This document shows positions 19,105-27,785 of a stretch of 64,000 nt of DNA, piece by piece (the stretch's first letter is position 1; each line of letters starts with the position of its first letter). The DNA comes from Pedomonas mirosovicensis (lineage in GTDB: Bacteria > Pseudomonadota > Alphaproteobacteria > Sphingomonadales > Sphingomonadaceae). The DNA lies in NCBI RefSeq assembly GCF_022569295.1, contig NZ_JAKFIA010000001.1, positions 449,001 to 513,000 on the forward strand, read 5' to 3'. Position numbers and translations under genes: made by a program. The notes under the pieces were generated by a model that was not told where the DNA came from, ran no database searches, and was given only the letters and a program-made list of their open reading frames with translations.

Positions 19105-19683
19105 TCATTCCGGTCCCTCATCATTGTCGAGCCAAGCGTCGATCGCGCCCCAGCCATAGGGTTGCAAGGGAGCAAGGCGTTTCAGGGTGGCGGGCGTCAT
19201 CCCGCCCAGCGCCAGCACGGGAACGTTTACCCCTCGTGTCAGCAGGCCGAAGCGCGCGGGGCCCAGCGTGCGGGCGGTCGGGTGGCTGCGGGTGGGAAAG
19301 ACGGGGGAAAGGAACACTCCGTCCACCCCCAGCCGTTCAGCGCGGACGAGCGCGGGGCGGGAATGGGCGGCAGCGGTGAGGTAAAATCCGGCTTTCGGGC
19401 GCAGGTTGCGGCCTCGGCGCGCTTCTCGCTCGGGCAGGTGTGCGCCATGGGCCCCCAGCCGCTGCGCCAGGGTCACGGGCCCGGCCATCAGCACGATGAG
19501 GCCACGTCTGCTGCAGGCAGCAACAAGCCGCCGCGCCAAGGCGGCGTCGCGCTTGGGGCTTGGCACCCGCACGATCACCCCCACATCGTTCGGCAGCCGC
19601 GCGATCACAGCCCACACCGCATCGCCCAACCGGCTGTCGGTGAAGAACCATCGGCGGGGAAAGGTGTTGGGTCTGGAAGTCAT
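19105..19683 (-). CDS. Thiamine phosphate synthase family protein (ThiE/TenI-like)
   Basis: 192-residue TIM-barrel protein resembling ThiE, which joins HMP pyrophosphate to thiazole phosphate. Visible family features are the C-terminal phosphate-binding LALGGMTPATLKRL near residue 158, LGVDGVFLSPVFPTRSHP near residue 117, and RLGAHGAHLPERE near residue 73. No other thiamine genes and no TPP riboswitch are nearby, so it could be a divergent paralogue. It diverges from yggS across about 40 bases. Confidence 0.75.
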   Translation of the reverse strand: MTSRPNTFPRRWFFTDSRLGDAVWAVIARLPNDVGVIVRVPSPKRDAALARRLVAACSRRGLIVLMAGPVTLAQRLGAHGAHLPEREARRGRNLRPKAGFYLTAAAHSRPALVRAERLGVDGVFLSPVFPTRSHPTARTLGPARFGLLTRGVNVPVLALGGMTPATLKRLAPLQPYGWGAIDAWLDNDEGPE

Positions 19684-19721
19684 TGGCGGCTCACGATTCC
19701 TACTCTATACACCGCAAGGCC

Positions 19722-20402
19722 ATGAACACCACAGACACGCCCCTTCTCGATGCCGCCCGGCGGCTCCACGATATCCGCGACCGGATGGCGAAGGCCGCGC
19801 GCCTTGCCGACCGCAAGCCGGAGGACACGCGCCTCATCGCCGTCTCCAAGACCTTCGGACCGGAGGCGATCGAGCCGCTGCTGCAAGCGGGCCAGCGCCT
19901 GTTCGGGGAAAACCGGGTGCAGGAAGCGCAGGGCAAGTGGCCCGCCTTGAGGGAGGCTTACCCGGATATCGAACTGCACCTCGTCGGCCAGCTTCAATCC
20001 AACAAGGCGGAAGATGCGGTCGCGCTGTTCGATGTCATCCACAGCCTCGACCGCTCGTCCCTCGCCCAGGCGCTCGCCAAGGTCATGGCCAAGCTTGGGC
20101 GTCGGCCCTCCTGCTACGTGCAGGTCAACATCGGGCAGGAGGAGCAGAAGGGCGGCATCGCCATCGAGGCCCTGCCCGCGCTGCTCGATGAAGCGCAGGC
20201 GCTCGGCCTGCCGGTCGTTGGCCTCATGTGCGTGCCTCCGGCCGAGAGGGAGCCCGCGCCCTACTTCGCCCTTCTTTCCAAGCTCGCCAAGCGCCATGGC
20301 CTGCCCCGCCTCTCCATGGGCATGTCCGGCGATTTCGAGACGGCCATCACGCTCGGCGCAACCGAGATCCGCGTGGGCACCGCCCTGTTCGGCGGGCGCT
20401 GA
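19722..20402 (+). CDS. yggS: YggS family pyridoxal phosphate homeostasis protein
   Basis: PLP-binding protein of the PLPBP/YggS family that buffers free pyridoxal 5'-phosphate. From ATG 19722 it has 226 residues, with the PLP lysine in LIAVSKTFG near residue 39, FGENRVQEAQGKW near residue 62, WHxIG-equivalent LHLVGQLQSNKA near residue 86, and the C-terminal SMGMSGDFETAI phosphate-binding motif near residue 197. Thirteen upstream in-frame residues from 19683 are rejected as they run into the thiE start. Confidence 0.94.
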   Translation: MNTTDTPLLDAARRLHDIRDRMAKAARLADRKPEDTRLIAVSKTFGPEAIEPLLQAGQRLFGENRVQEAQGKWPALREAYPDIELHLVGQLQSNKAEDAVALFDVIHSLDRSSLAQALAKVMAKLGRRPSCYVQVNIGQEEQKGGIAIEALPALLDEAQALGLPVVGLMCVPPAEREPAPYFALLSKLAKRHGLPRLSMGMSGDFETAITLGATEIRVGTALFGGR

Positions 20403-20413
20403 ATTTTGGAATT

Positions 20414-20633
20414 TTCGCAGGGGTCGCAGGCCCCTGCACCCCGTTCGTTTTCAGGGCCGTGTACGGGATAACCGGTGCGGCCTTGTCTCTGTTGGGGTGG
20501 ATTGGGCCGCACCTGTTGAAAGCGCGCACGGATGACGCGGCCCTGAAGAACTCAACTCCATCAGGCACGACAGCAAACACAGACGCGGCCGATAAAATGA
20601 ATGGGAGTGCAGAGGGTCCAAGACCCTCTGCAA
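20414..20633. repeat. Paired-hairpin dispersed repeat, copy 3
   Basis: Left hairpin GCAGGGGTC...GGCCCCTGC followed by ACCCC and TTTTCAGGGCCGTG. Right hairpin GGGAGTGCAGAGGGTC...GACCCTCTGCA is nearly identical to those of copies 1 and 2. The interior holds further complementary GGGCCGCACC and GGTGCGGCC. It lies between convergent yggS and the L,D-transpeptidase gene. Confidence 0.78.
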
Positions 20634-20644
20634 GAACAGCGAAG

Positions 20645-21169
20645 CTACCCCACTATCTCGATCACCGTCTGCGGCGTGCAGGCTTTCAGGATACCGGCCA
20701 GTGTTTCACGCGGCACGGCGACGCAGCCGAGGGTGGGTTTCATCGCGCCCGTGTCATCGTACTTGCAGCAGTGGAGGAAGATAGCGCTGCCCAGCCCGGC
20801 TCGGGCGGGCGCGTCGTTGTGGCCGAGCACAACGATAAGGTCGTAGAGCCCGTCCTCGCGCCACAGGGCCTCGGCGCTGGCGTCGCACGGCAGGACGACC
20901 GGGCGGTTGTAGGCGGGGCTTTGGGGATCGTCGCACCAGCCGTCCTGGCGGCAGAGGCCGCGAATGGGGAGCGCAGTGGCGGGCGGCGGCACCCGGTCCG
21001 GGCGGAAATAGACCCAGCGCAAGGCATAGCTGCCGAGCGGGGTTGCGCCGTCCCCCTCTCGCTTGTCGGCCTCCGGCTTTGCGCCGCCCTTGCCGATGGC
21101 GCAAGGGGTGGACTGCTTGCCCCAGCGCAGCACGCCGGTGGCGGTTTCCACGATCAGACGGTCGGCCAT
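20645..21169 (-). CDS. L,D-transpeptidase family (YkuD domain) protein
   Basis: 174-residue protein with the YkuD-type active-site region: VVLGHNDAP near residue 114, FLHCCKY near residue 130 and the catalytic Cys in PTLGCVAVP near residue 149. Family members cross-link peptidoglycan or anchor proteins to it. No signal peptide is visible, which is common in the short YkuD proteins of this type, so location is uncertain. The gene is convergent with yggS. Confidence 0.85.
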   Translation of the reverse strand: MADRLIVETATGVLRWGKQSTPCAIGKGGAKPEADKREGDGATPLGSYALRWVYFRPDRVPPPATALPIRGLCRQDGWCDDPQSPAYNRPVVLPCDASAEALWREDGLYDLIVVLGHNDAPARAGLGSAIFLHCCKYDDTGAMKPTLGCVAVPRETLAGILKACTPQTVIEIVG

Positions 21170-21255
21170 GGCGGGCGAGTGCCTTCCTTGTAAGCTGGAA
21201 CGCCAATCTTATCGCGCGCCTGCCCGCATGACCACAGGCTCGGGGTGCGCCTCGT

Positions 21256-22014
21256 TTACTGGCCCGCCTGGTTGCGCTTCAGGGCGTCCAGCTTGTCGAG
21301 GTTGGCGGCCATGCGAGCGGCGAAGTCCGCGCCGCTGACCGCAGTCGCGCCTTGCGGCTGGCGATCATCGTTTTCGCGTTTCGCCGTCGATGTCGGGGCC
21401 GGGGCGCTGCTGCCGAAGGCGGCCATCAGGGCAGCGAACTGGTCTGAACTCATGTCCACGGGAGCAGAGCCCAGCGAGGGCGCAGCGGCAGAGGTGACAG
21501 GCTTGGCAGAAGCCGGTGCGGGATCGGCTGCGCGGGCCTCTGGCAGCAGTGGTTTTGCCTGCGCTTGCGCCAGCGCCTGCATGGGGATACCCGCGCCGCG
21601 CGGGCGCATCACCCCGGCGTGGATGGCCTGATCGCCCGTCAGCGCCGTGGGGCCCTGCTTGACGTTCTGGGCCTGCACCAGCTCGCTGTCTTTCTTGCCG
21701 CCGCCGAAGATCGCGCCGAACAGGCTCTCGACCAGATAGACGCCTGCGCCGATGGCGGCGCCGACCGGGCCGGCCACTGCCGCGCCCAGCCCCACGTGGC
21801 CCGCGAACTTCGCGCCTTCGGAAATCTTGTCCTTGGTGACGGCCCGGTAGGCCTGGCTCACGCCCGGTACGTGCTGGAGCGGATTGATCGTATCCAGCGC
21901 CTCGCCGAACAAGGACGTCTTCTCGCGCTGCGCGTTTGCCTCCACCCGCATGGCTGCGGTGGGGCCTTGGCGCATGTTCGGCAACAGAAAGTCGATGTTG
22001 GTGCTGCTGGGCAT
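21256..22014 (-). CDS. Hypothetical protein with glycine-rich hydrophobic core
   Basis: 252 residues from ATG 22014, which has GGAGGAG upstream; ATG 22050 is an alternative with a weaker site. Residues about 70-105 form a Gly/Ala-rich hydrophobic stretch (GHVGLGAAVAGPVGAAIGAG, then LVESLFGAIFGGG). The C-terminal half is Ala/Pro-rich and low complexity, with a short predicted helix MSSDQFAALMAAFG. The QGPTA motif occurs twice (near residues 16 and 121), which may mark a duplicated segment. No family recognised. Single gene between ribA and the L,D-transpeptidase gene. Confidence 0.7.
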   Translation of the reverse strand: MPSSTNIDFLLPNMRQGPTAAMRVEANAQREKTSLFGEALDTINPLQHVPGVSQAYRAVTKDKISEGAKFAGHVGLGAAVAGPVGAAIGAGVYLVESLFGAIFGGGKKDSELVQAQNVKQGPTALTGDQAIHAGVMRPRGAGIPMQALAQAQAKPLLPEARAADPAPASAKPVTSAAAPSLGSAPVDMSSDQFAALMAAFGSSAPAPTSTAKRENDDRQPQGATAVSGADFAARMAANLDKLDALKRNQAGQ

Positions 22015-22142
22015 GGCAGTCTCCTCCGCAAGGAGATCAGCAAAAGCCATGCCAAAAGACAGAAATCAGGGATTCCAAGGCGTTATCCACAGGGCGCCCT
22101 TGTCGCCCGGCAGATGTTGCCCTCTTTTAGCGAAACGATGCC

Positions 22143-23234
22143 CTACAGCAAATGCCCAGTTCTTTGTTGCTTCGTCTTCAAGTAGCCCGCGTTGTGCGGG
22201 TTGGCGGGGAACTGATGCGGCACCCGCTCGGCCACCCGGATGCCGCACGCCTCCAGCCCCGCCACCTTCTGCGGGTTGTTGGTCATCAACCGCACGGAGG
22301 TGAAGCCCAAGAGCGTCAACATGCGCGCGGCGGGCCAGAAGGCGCGCTCGTCCGTCTCGAAGCCGAGGCGGTGGTTGGCGTCCACCGTGTCGAAGCCCTG
22401 ATCCTGCAGGGCATAGGCGCGCAGCTTGTTGATGAGGCCGATGCCCCGCCCCTCCTGCGCGAGATAGAGGAGAACACCCGAGCCATGCTCTGAAATCGCC
22501 TTGAGCGCGCCGCGCAGCTGCGGGCCGCAATCGCACTTGAGGGAGGCGAGCAGGTCCCCGGTGAAGCACTCGGAGTGCAGGCGGGAGAGCACTGGCGCGT
22601 GCCGGTTGGGCTCGCCGATGATAATGGCGAGGTGCTCCAGCGCGCCGTCGTCCGCCCGGAAGGCGACGATGCGGGCGCTCTCCGCATCCGCCAAGGGCAC
22701 CTTGGCCTGCGCCACGATCTTGAGGCGGGCGGCGCGGGCTTCCGCATAGCCCATGATGGTCTCGGCCCGCACCTCCAGCCAGTCCGGCTGTGCGGAAGGA
22801 TCCGTCACGATCAGGCAAGAGGGCAGCAGGCGGGCGTTCTTCGCCAGTTCGATGGCGGCCTGCGCGGCGGCTTCATGCGCGCCAAGGGCCAGGGGACGGA
22901 ACGGGCCCTTGAGGGGCACGGCCAGATCCTCCACCGGGTCGGCGACGGAGAGGAGGAAGCCGAGGTCGGCACGCGGCTCGCGCTCGATCATCACCACCTG
23001 ATGCCCGGCGGCGCGGGCATCGCTGGTGATCTTGAGCACCTGCGCGCGCCGTCCGCTGATGAGCAGGTGAGCGCGGCTGCCCGCGTTGCTCTCGAAGGCG
23101 GTGATGCTGTCGTCGGTGGCAAGATCCAGCGCCATGGCGGCCACCCGGCTCATGCCATCCGTCACCACGACGGGGCGGCCCCGGCGCAGATCGTCGATGG
23201 CCCGGTCGACCGTCAGGAGCGCGCTTTCCGTCAC
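22143..23234 (-). CDS. ribA: GTP cyclohydrolase II with degenerate RibB-like N-terminus
   Basis: The C-terminal half holds the GTP cyclohydrolase II core that opens the GTP imidazole ring in riboflavin synthesis. Zinc ligands are visible in HSECFTGDLLASLKCDCGPQ near residue 220, followed by QEGRGIGLINKLRAYALQ and TNNPQKV. The N-terminal about 150 residues (AIDDLRRGRPVVVTDG) resemble the fold start of RibB but lack its acidic active-site motif, so DHBP synthase activity is not expected. The GTG start overlaps the xthA stop as GTGA. Total 363 residues. Confidence 0.88.
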   Translation of the reverse strand: MTESALLTVDRAIDDLRRGRPVVVTDGMSRVAAMALDLATDDSITAFESNAGSRAHLLISGRRAQVLKITSDARAAGHQVVMIEREPRADLGFLLSVADPVEDLAVPLKGPFRPLALGAHEAAAQAAIELAKNARLLPSCLIVTDPSAQPDWLEVRAETIMGYAEARAARLKIVAQAKVPLADAESARIVAFRADDGALEHLAIIIGEPNRHAPVLSRLHSECFTGDLLASLKCDCGPQLRGALKAISEHGSGVLLYLAQEGRGIGLINKLRAYALQDQGFDTVDANHRLGFETDERAFWPAARMLTLLGFTSVRLMTNNPQKVAGLEACGIRVAERVPHQFPANPHNAGYLKTKQQRTGHLL

Positions 23235-24025
23235 CAGCTGAAGCTCGCAAGCAGCGGCGCGTGGTCCGAAGGCTTGTCCCAGCCCCGGATGTCTTCCAGC
23301 ACCTGATAGTCCACATGGGTTTCGGCCAGCTCCGGCGAGAGCCAGATGTGGTCGAGCCTGAGACCCCGGTCGCTCTCCCGCCAGTCCTTGGCGCGGTAGC
23401 TCCACCAGGTGAACTGCCGCTCCGGCGCGGGGATGGCGACGCGGCCCAGGTCCACCCAGCCGTGGCTTTGCCGAAGCTGCTCCATCTTCTCCACCTCCAT
23501 CGGCGTGTGGCTCACCACCTTCAGCATATGCTTGTGGTTCCACACGTCGCAAGGCAGCGGGGCGATATTGAAATCGCCCAAGAGGATGGTCGGCTGCTTC
23601 AGCTTTTCCGACCAGCGGGTCATGCGGTCGTAGAAGTCCAGCTTCTGGCCGAACTTGGGATTGAGCTTGGCGTCGGGAATGTCGCCGCCGGCCGGGATGT
23701 AGACGTTCTCCAGCCGGATGCCGCCGGGGAGCTGGGCTCCCACATGGCGGGCTTCATCGTTGCCCTGCCAGTCGTGGCTGCCTGCCTCCGCCAGTTCGAC
23801 GCGCGAGAGGATGGCGACGCCATGATGCATGCGCTGCCCGCGCAACTGCATGTGGGTATAGCCAAGCTCGGCGAAGAAGGCGGCCGGGAAGTCCCCGTTC
23901 GTGGCCTTGGTTTCCTGGAGGCACAGCACGTCGGGCGCGTATTCGTTGAGGAAGCGGGCCACAAGGTCCAGCCGCGCGCGGACGGAGTTGATGTTCCAGG
24001 ATGCGATGCGAAGAGTAACTGACAT
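23231..24025 (-). CDS. xthA: Exodeoxyribonuclease III
   Basis: Class II AP endonuclease and 3'-5' exonuclease in base excision repair. From ATG 24025 it has 264 residues: RIASWNINSVRARL near residue 5, LCLQETKA with metal-ligand Glu near residue 34, LLGDFNIAP near residue 150 and the catalytic DHAPL near the C-terminus. ATG 24046 would add seven residues; neither start has a strong ribosome-binding site. It is translationally coupled to ribA downstream. Confidence 0.94.
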   Translation of the reverse strand: MSVTLRIASWNINSVRARLDLVARFLNEYAPDVLCLQETKATNGDFPAAFFAELGYTHMQLRGQRMHHGVAILSRVELAEAGSHDWQGNDEARHVGAQLPGGIRLENVYIPAGGDIPDAKLNPKFGQKLDFYDRMTRWSEKLKQPTILLGDFNIAPLPCDVWNHKHMLKVVSHTPMEVEKMEQLRQSHGWVDLGRVAIPAPERQFTWWSYRAKDWRESDRGLRLDHIWLSPELAETHVDYQVLEDIRGWDKPSDHAPLLASFSW

Positions 24026-24222
24026 TTGTGGTTGTACTAGAGCCATTTTCGATCTGTTTGCAACAGATCGTGGCTCAAACTCATTATTGGTCGCACTTGC
24101 CTGCCGCGGGGCCTTTGTCCTGCTCGAAAGCAGCTCCTGCTACGCTGCCCCGCCGGATAAGCCCAACCCACCGCCGCGACGATGCGCGCAAGACAGGTCC
24201 CAAGAAGCTCTTTAAACGAGAA

Positions 24223-24385
24223 GGACCCCGCCTCGGGGGCAGGAGGCGGGGTCCGGACTGCGCTCGTCACGCAAGCAGCGACAGGGTCGGGCAACAGGGG
24301 GCAAATCCCGACGAGAAGTGTGCCGCTGCCACATCCAAAATAGGATTGCCCCCCTGGCTTTTCAACCACGGCAGGTCCCAACTTT
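24223..24385 (-). ncRNA. Candidate structured 3'UTR or small RNA between lolA and xthA
   Basis: A 400-base gap with no gene. Nested complementary pairs occur: GCAGCG (24275) with CGCTGC (24324), and GTCGGG (24286) with CCCGAC (24307). A long GC hairpin GGACCCCGCCT/AGGCGGGGTCC at 24223-24254 has the form of a reverse-strand terminator, followed by TTCTCGTTT on that strand. It could simply be the lolA 3' end. No known RNA family was recognised; signal recognition particle and 6S consensus motifs were not found. Confidence 0.28.
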
Positions 24386-24431
24386 TTCGCTGGTCAACGC
24401 GGCTAGACGCCATTCCGGCACGGTTGGTCTC

Positions 24432-25100
24432 TCAGCGAGTCCGGCCGGGCCTGGAGGTCCGCAAGCCGCGCGGATCCTTGAAGCGAAAAGCGCTGTCGGA
24501 AACCTGTTCATTGAGTTTCTGGTTGGCCAGTTGAACCAATGTGGTACGGCCCTGGCCGTCCAGAACGCGCCAGCCCATCAGCATCACGCCTGCGGGGCCC
24601 TTGGGCGTCTTCTGGAAGAACAGGGTGATGGTGCCGTATTCGGGGTGCTTGGGGTCGCGCCCCTCGATGGCGATGAAGCCTTCCGGCGTTTCGCTCGGCG
24701 GCAGCACCGTGGCCCGGCCCTTCAGCGACACCTTGTCGTCCAGCAGCAGGGCGAGCGGCGTCTCCTTCACCGGCCAGCGGGTCACCTGGGCGACATCGTA
24801 GTCCACCATCGACAGCACGCTGCCGTTGGAGACGATGAGCAGCGGCGAATCCTTGCCGAAGTCGAACCGCACCTTGCCCGGCTTGGCCAGGATCATCTTG
24901 CCCTTGGCCACGGCTCCGGTATCGGCGGTCTGGGTGAAGTCCGCCTGCAGGCTTTTCACCTGCCGCAGGTGGCTCTCAATCTGGGCAAGGGCGGCGGACG
25001 AGCTCTGCGCCGTCGCTGCCGGGCCGATCTGCGCCGCCGCCGGGGCTGCGGCCGCACCAAGGGTGGCGAGGCACAGAAGCGGGGCGATCAAAAAACGCAT
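24432..25100 (-). CDS. lolA: Outer-membrane lipoprotein carrier protein LolA family
   Basis: Periplasmic chaperone that carries lipoproteins from LolCDE to LolB. From ATG 25100 (GGAGA eight bases upstream) the 222-residue product has a cleavable signal peptide (LLCLATLGAAAAPAAA), then LRQVKSLQADFTQT near residue 52 and GKMILAKPGKVRFDF near residue 70, typical of LolA. The C-terminus is basic and slightly longer than average. It follows ftsK by 80 bases, the usual ftsK-lolA order. Confidence 0.92.
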   Translation of the reverse strand: MRFLIAPLLCLATLGAAAAPAAAQIGPAATAQSSSAALAQIESHLRQVKSLQADFTQTADTGAVAKGKMILAKPGKVRFDFGKDSPLLIVSNGSVLSMVDYDVAQVTRWPVKETPLALLLDDKVSLKGRATVLPPSETPEGFIAIEGRDPKHPEYGTITLFFQKTPKGPAGVMLMGWRVLDGQGRTTLVQLANQKLNEQVSDSAFRFKDPRGLRTSRPGRTR

Positions 25101-25180
25101 CGTTGAAATCTCCACGGATGGCCTGTCTCAACTGGCCGTTGCCGCCTGAACTGCGGCTGAACCGAACCTTCGGCCTCCCG

Positions 25181-27565
25181 TTACAGCCGGGTGCCGTCGC
25201 GGTCGAGGAAAACCTCCCGGCGGCCCACATGGTCCGGCTGGCCCACAAGGCCCTCCTTCTCCATGCGCTCGATGAGGCGGGCAGCGCTGTTATAGCCGAT
25301 CCGCAGCTGCCGTTGCAGGTAGCTGGTGGAGGCCTTTTGCGATTCCGCCACGATCTGCACGGCGCGGCGGTACATGTCGCCCTCGCCGCCGTCCTCGCCG
25401 CCTTCGGCGTCAAAGCTGCCGTCCTCGCTCTCCTCCGGCTCCTCGGTCACGGCTTCCACGTAATCCGGCATGCCCTGGCTGCGCCAGTGGTCTGCGACGC
25501 GCTCCACCTCTTCCTCGGTGACGAACGGGCCGTGGACGCGGATGATCTGCTTGCCGCCGGCCATGTAAAGCATGTCGCCCTTGCCCAGCAGCTGCTCCGC
25601 GCCCTGCTCGCCGAGGATGGTGCGGCTGTCGATCTTGGAGGTGACGGAGAAGGAGATGCGAGTCGGCAGGTTGGCCTTGATGACGCCGGTGATGACATCG
25701 ACCGACGGCCGCTGCGTCGCCATGATGAGGTGGATGCCCGCCGCGCGCGCCTTCTGCGCCAAGCGCTGGATGAGGATTTCCACTTCCTTGCCCGCCACCA
25801 TCATCAGGTCGGCCAGCTCGTCCACCACCACGATGATGAGCGGCAGCGGGTCGAAATCGAAGGTCTGCTCCTCGTAGATCGGCTGGCCGCTCTCGCGGTC
25901 GTAGCCGGTGTGGACGCGCCGCACGAGGGACTGGCCGCGCGCCTTGCTCTCCATCACCTTCTCGTTGAAGCCGGCCAGCGAGCGGGCGTTGACGCTGGCC
26001 ATCTTGCGATAGCGGTCGTCCATCTCGCGCACGGCCCACTTCAGCGCCGCGATGGCCTTCTTCGGCTCGGTGACGACCGGGGCGAGCAGATGCGGAATGC
26101 CATCGTAGACCGACAACTCCAGCATCTTGGGGTCGATCATGATGAAACGCAGGCGGTCCGGCCCCATGCGGTAGAGCAGCGAGACGATCATGGCGTTGAG
26201 GCCGACCGACTTGCCCGAACCGGTGGTGCCCGCGATCAGGAGGTGCGGCATGGGCGCAAGGTCCGCCACCACCGCGTCGCCCGCGATGTCCTTGCCCAGC
26301 ACCATGGGCAGGGTCTTCTTGTCGGTTGTGAACGACTCCGACATCAGGAGTTCGCGCAGGTAAACCGTGTCGCGCTTGGCGTTCGGCAGTTCGATGCCGA
26401 TGACGTTGCGCCCCGGCACCACGGCGACGCGGGCCGAAATGGCGCTCATGGAGCGGGCGATATCGTCCGCCAAACCGATGACGCGGGAGGACTTGATGCC
26501 GGGCGCGGGCTCCAGCTCGTACATGGTGACGACCGGGCCGGGGCGCACCTGGATGATCTGGCCTTTGACGCCATAGTCATCGAGCACCGATTCCAGCAGC
26601 CGCGCGTTCTGCTCCAGCGCCGAGCGGTCGAAGCCCTTGCTGTCCGATTTCACGACCGGGGCCAGCAGCTCGAGCGAGGGGGATTCGTACTTGTCGCCCA
26701 GCTTGAGGTCGCCCTGGCGGGTGGCCTTCTCGATCGGCGCCGCCTTCTCCTTCGGTGGCTTCACGCGGTCGCGCAGGCGGGCGGGCGCGGGTTCTTCCTG
26801 CGCCGGCACGGTGAACTCCGGCGCAACACGCACCTCGCGCTTGATGCTCTGGGGCTTGGGCTCCTCTTCTTCCAGCTCGTAGGGCGGCACGTAGCGCTCG
26901 CGGCGCTGGAACAAGGCCTTGAGCCGTCCCCAGTCGCTGCCCTCCAGCCCCAGGCTGAAGGCGAACAGCACCAGGCCGATGATGAGCAGTGGCACGCAGA
27001 AGGCCCAGCCCAGCGGCTGCCAGCCCCACAGGCCCATGAGCGCGGTGATGCCCTTGACGCCGAGATAGCCCACGACGCCCCCCACGCCCGCATCCACCGG
27101 CCAGGTGGGCCAGGCGGGCACCCAGCCGCAGGCGAGACTGAGCACGATGGCCCCGCAGAACGCGAGGATGACCGAGCGGCGCAGATTGACCAGCGGCAGG
27201 CGGCGCAGCGCCCGGAAGGCCCAGCACAGCACGGGAATGACGACGAACCAGATGCCCAGCCCGAAGATCTGGTAAGCCAGGTCCGCCAGCGAGGCTCCCA
27301 TGGTGCCCAGCCAGTTGTTGGGCGCCGCGGCGGTTGCGTTGTTGAGCGATGGGTCTGCCGGGTCGTAGCTGAGCAGCGCGGTCAGGAGGCACAGGCCGAG
27401 CAGACCCAGCCCCACGCCGCCGCCCAGGCGCAGAACCGGTTCGCTGGCCGCGCTCAACCGTTCGGTGAGGGAGCCGGGCAACTTGAGGAAGCGCGCACGT
27501 GCCACTGCTTTGATACCTTGTCCTGCCTTTAGCCGATGGTTCGCCGGTCTTTGCCGGAATCGCAT
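25181..27565 (-). CDS. ftsK: DNA translocase FtsK
   Basis: Septum-anchored ATP-driven DNA pump for chromosome dimer resolution and segregation. The 794 residues include about four membrane spans in the first 210 residues, a charged proline-containing linker, and the RecA-like motor with AGTTGSGKSVGLN near residue 446 and the Walker B strand IIVVVDELADLM near residue 574. The C-terminal winged-helix gamma domain (RQLRIGYNSAARLIERMEKE) reads KOPS-type sites. Length and order are normal. Upstream divergence with the UbiH gene leaves 220 bases for promoters. Confidence 0.97.
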   Translation of the reverse strand: MRFRQRPANHRLKAGQGIKAVARARFLKLPGSLTERLSAASEPVLRLGGGVGLGLLGLCLLTALLSYDPADPSLNNATAAAPNNWLGTMGASLADLAYQIFGLGIWFVVIPVLCWAFRALRRLPLVNLRRSVILAFCGAIVLSLACGWVPAWPTWPVDAGVGGVVGYLGVKGITALMGLWGWQPLGWAFCVPLLIIGLVLFAFSLGLEGSDWGRLKALFQRRERYVPPYELEEEEPKPQSIKREVRVAPEFTVPAQEEPAPARLRDRVKPPKEKAAPIEKATRQGDLKLGDKYESPSLELLAPVVKSDSKGFDRSALEQNARLLESVLDDYGVKGQIIQVRPGPVVTMYELEPAPGIKSSRVIGLADDIARSMSAISARVAVVPGRNVIGIELPNAKRDTVYLRELLMSESFTTDKKTLPMVLGKDIAGDAVVADLAPMPHLLIAGTTGSGKSVGLNAMIVSLLYRMGPDRLRFIMIDPKMLELSVYDGIPHLLAPVVTEPKKAIAALKWAVREMDDRYRKMASVNARSLAGFNEKVMESKARGQSLVRRVHTGYDRESGQPIYEEQTFDFDPLPLIIVVVDELADLMMVAGKEVEILIQRLAQKARAAGIHLIMATQRPSVDVITGVIKANLPTRISFSVTSKIDSRTILGEQGAEQLLGKGDMLYMAGGKQIIRVHGPFVTEEEVERVADHWRSQGMPDYVEAVTEEPEESEDGSFDAEGGEDGGEGDMYRRAVQIVAESQKASTSYLQRQLRIGYNSAARLIERMEKEGLVGQPDHVGRREVFLDRDGTRL

Positions 27566-27785
27566 CTGTTCTTCTCACGCGCTTATGAGCCGGAAGGCCC
27601 GGCCACCGTCAAGTAAGCGCGGCCTGGTACACGATAAACCGTTTGCCGGAGCGCGAACAAGCCATGGCGGTCCCTTTGTGTTCTCGCGCATATGGGAGGC
27701 GTTGGCCTTGCCGGTGGAAAATCCCGCGCCGCCGGGGCATAAGGCGGCAGGCACACCGGTGCCGCAGGACGTAAAGGACAGGCTC

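Noticed and set aside
20701-20718. Fifth parS site
   Set aside because: TGTTTCACGCGGCACG matches only the left half; it lies inside the L,D-transpeptidase gene and lacks dyad symmetry.
22083-22091. Replication origin
   Set aside because: One perfect DnaA box TTATCCACA, with no cluster, no AT-rich unwinding region and no dnaA nearby. A second box at about 51.8 kb is inside a protease gene.
24223-24385. 6S or signal recognition particle RNA
   Set aside because: The conserved SRP tetraloop region and the expected 6S neighbours were not found; kept only as a generic structured candidate.
25103-27532. Forward-strand frame opposite ftsK
   Set aside because: His/Ala-rich shadow translation with no recognisable motif.
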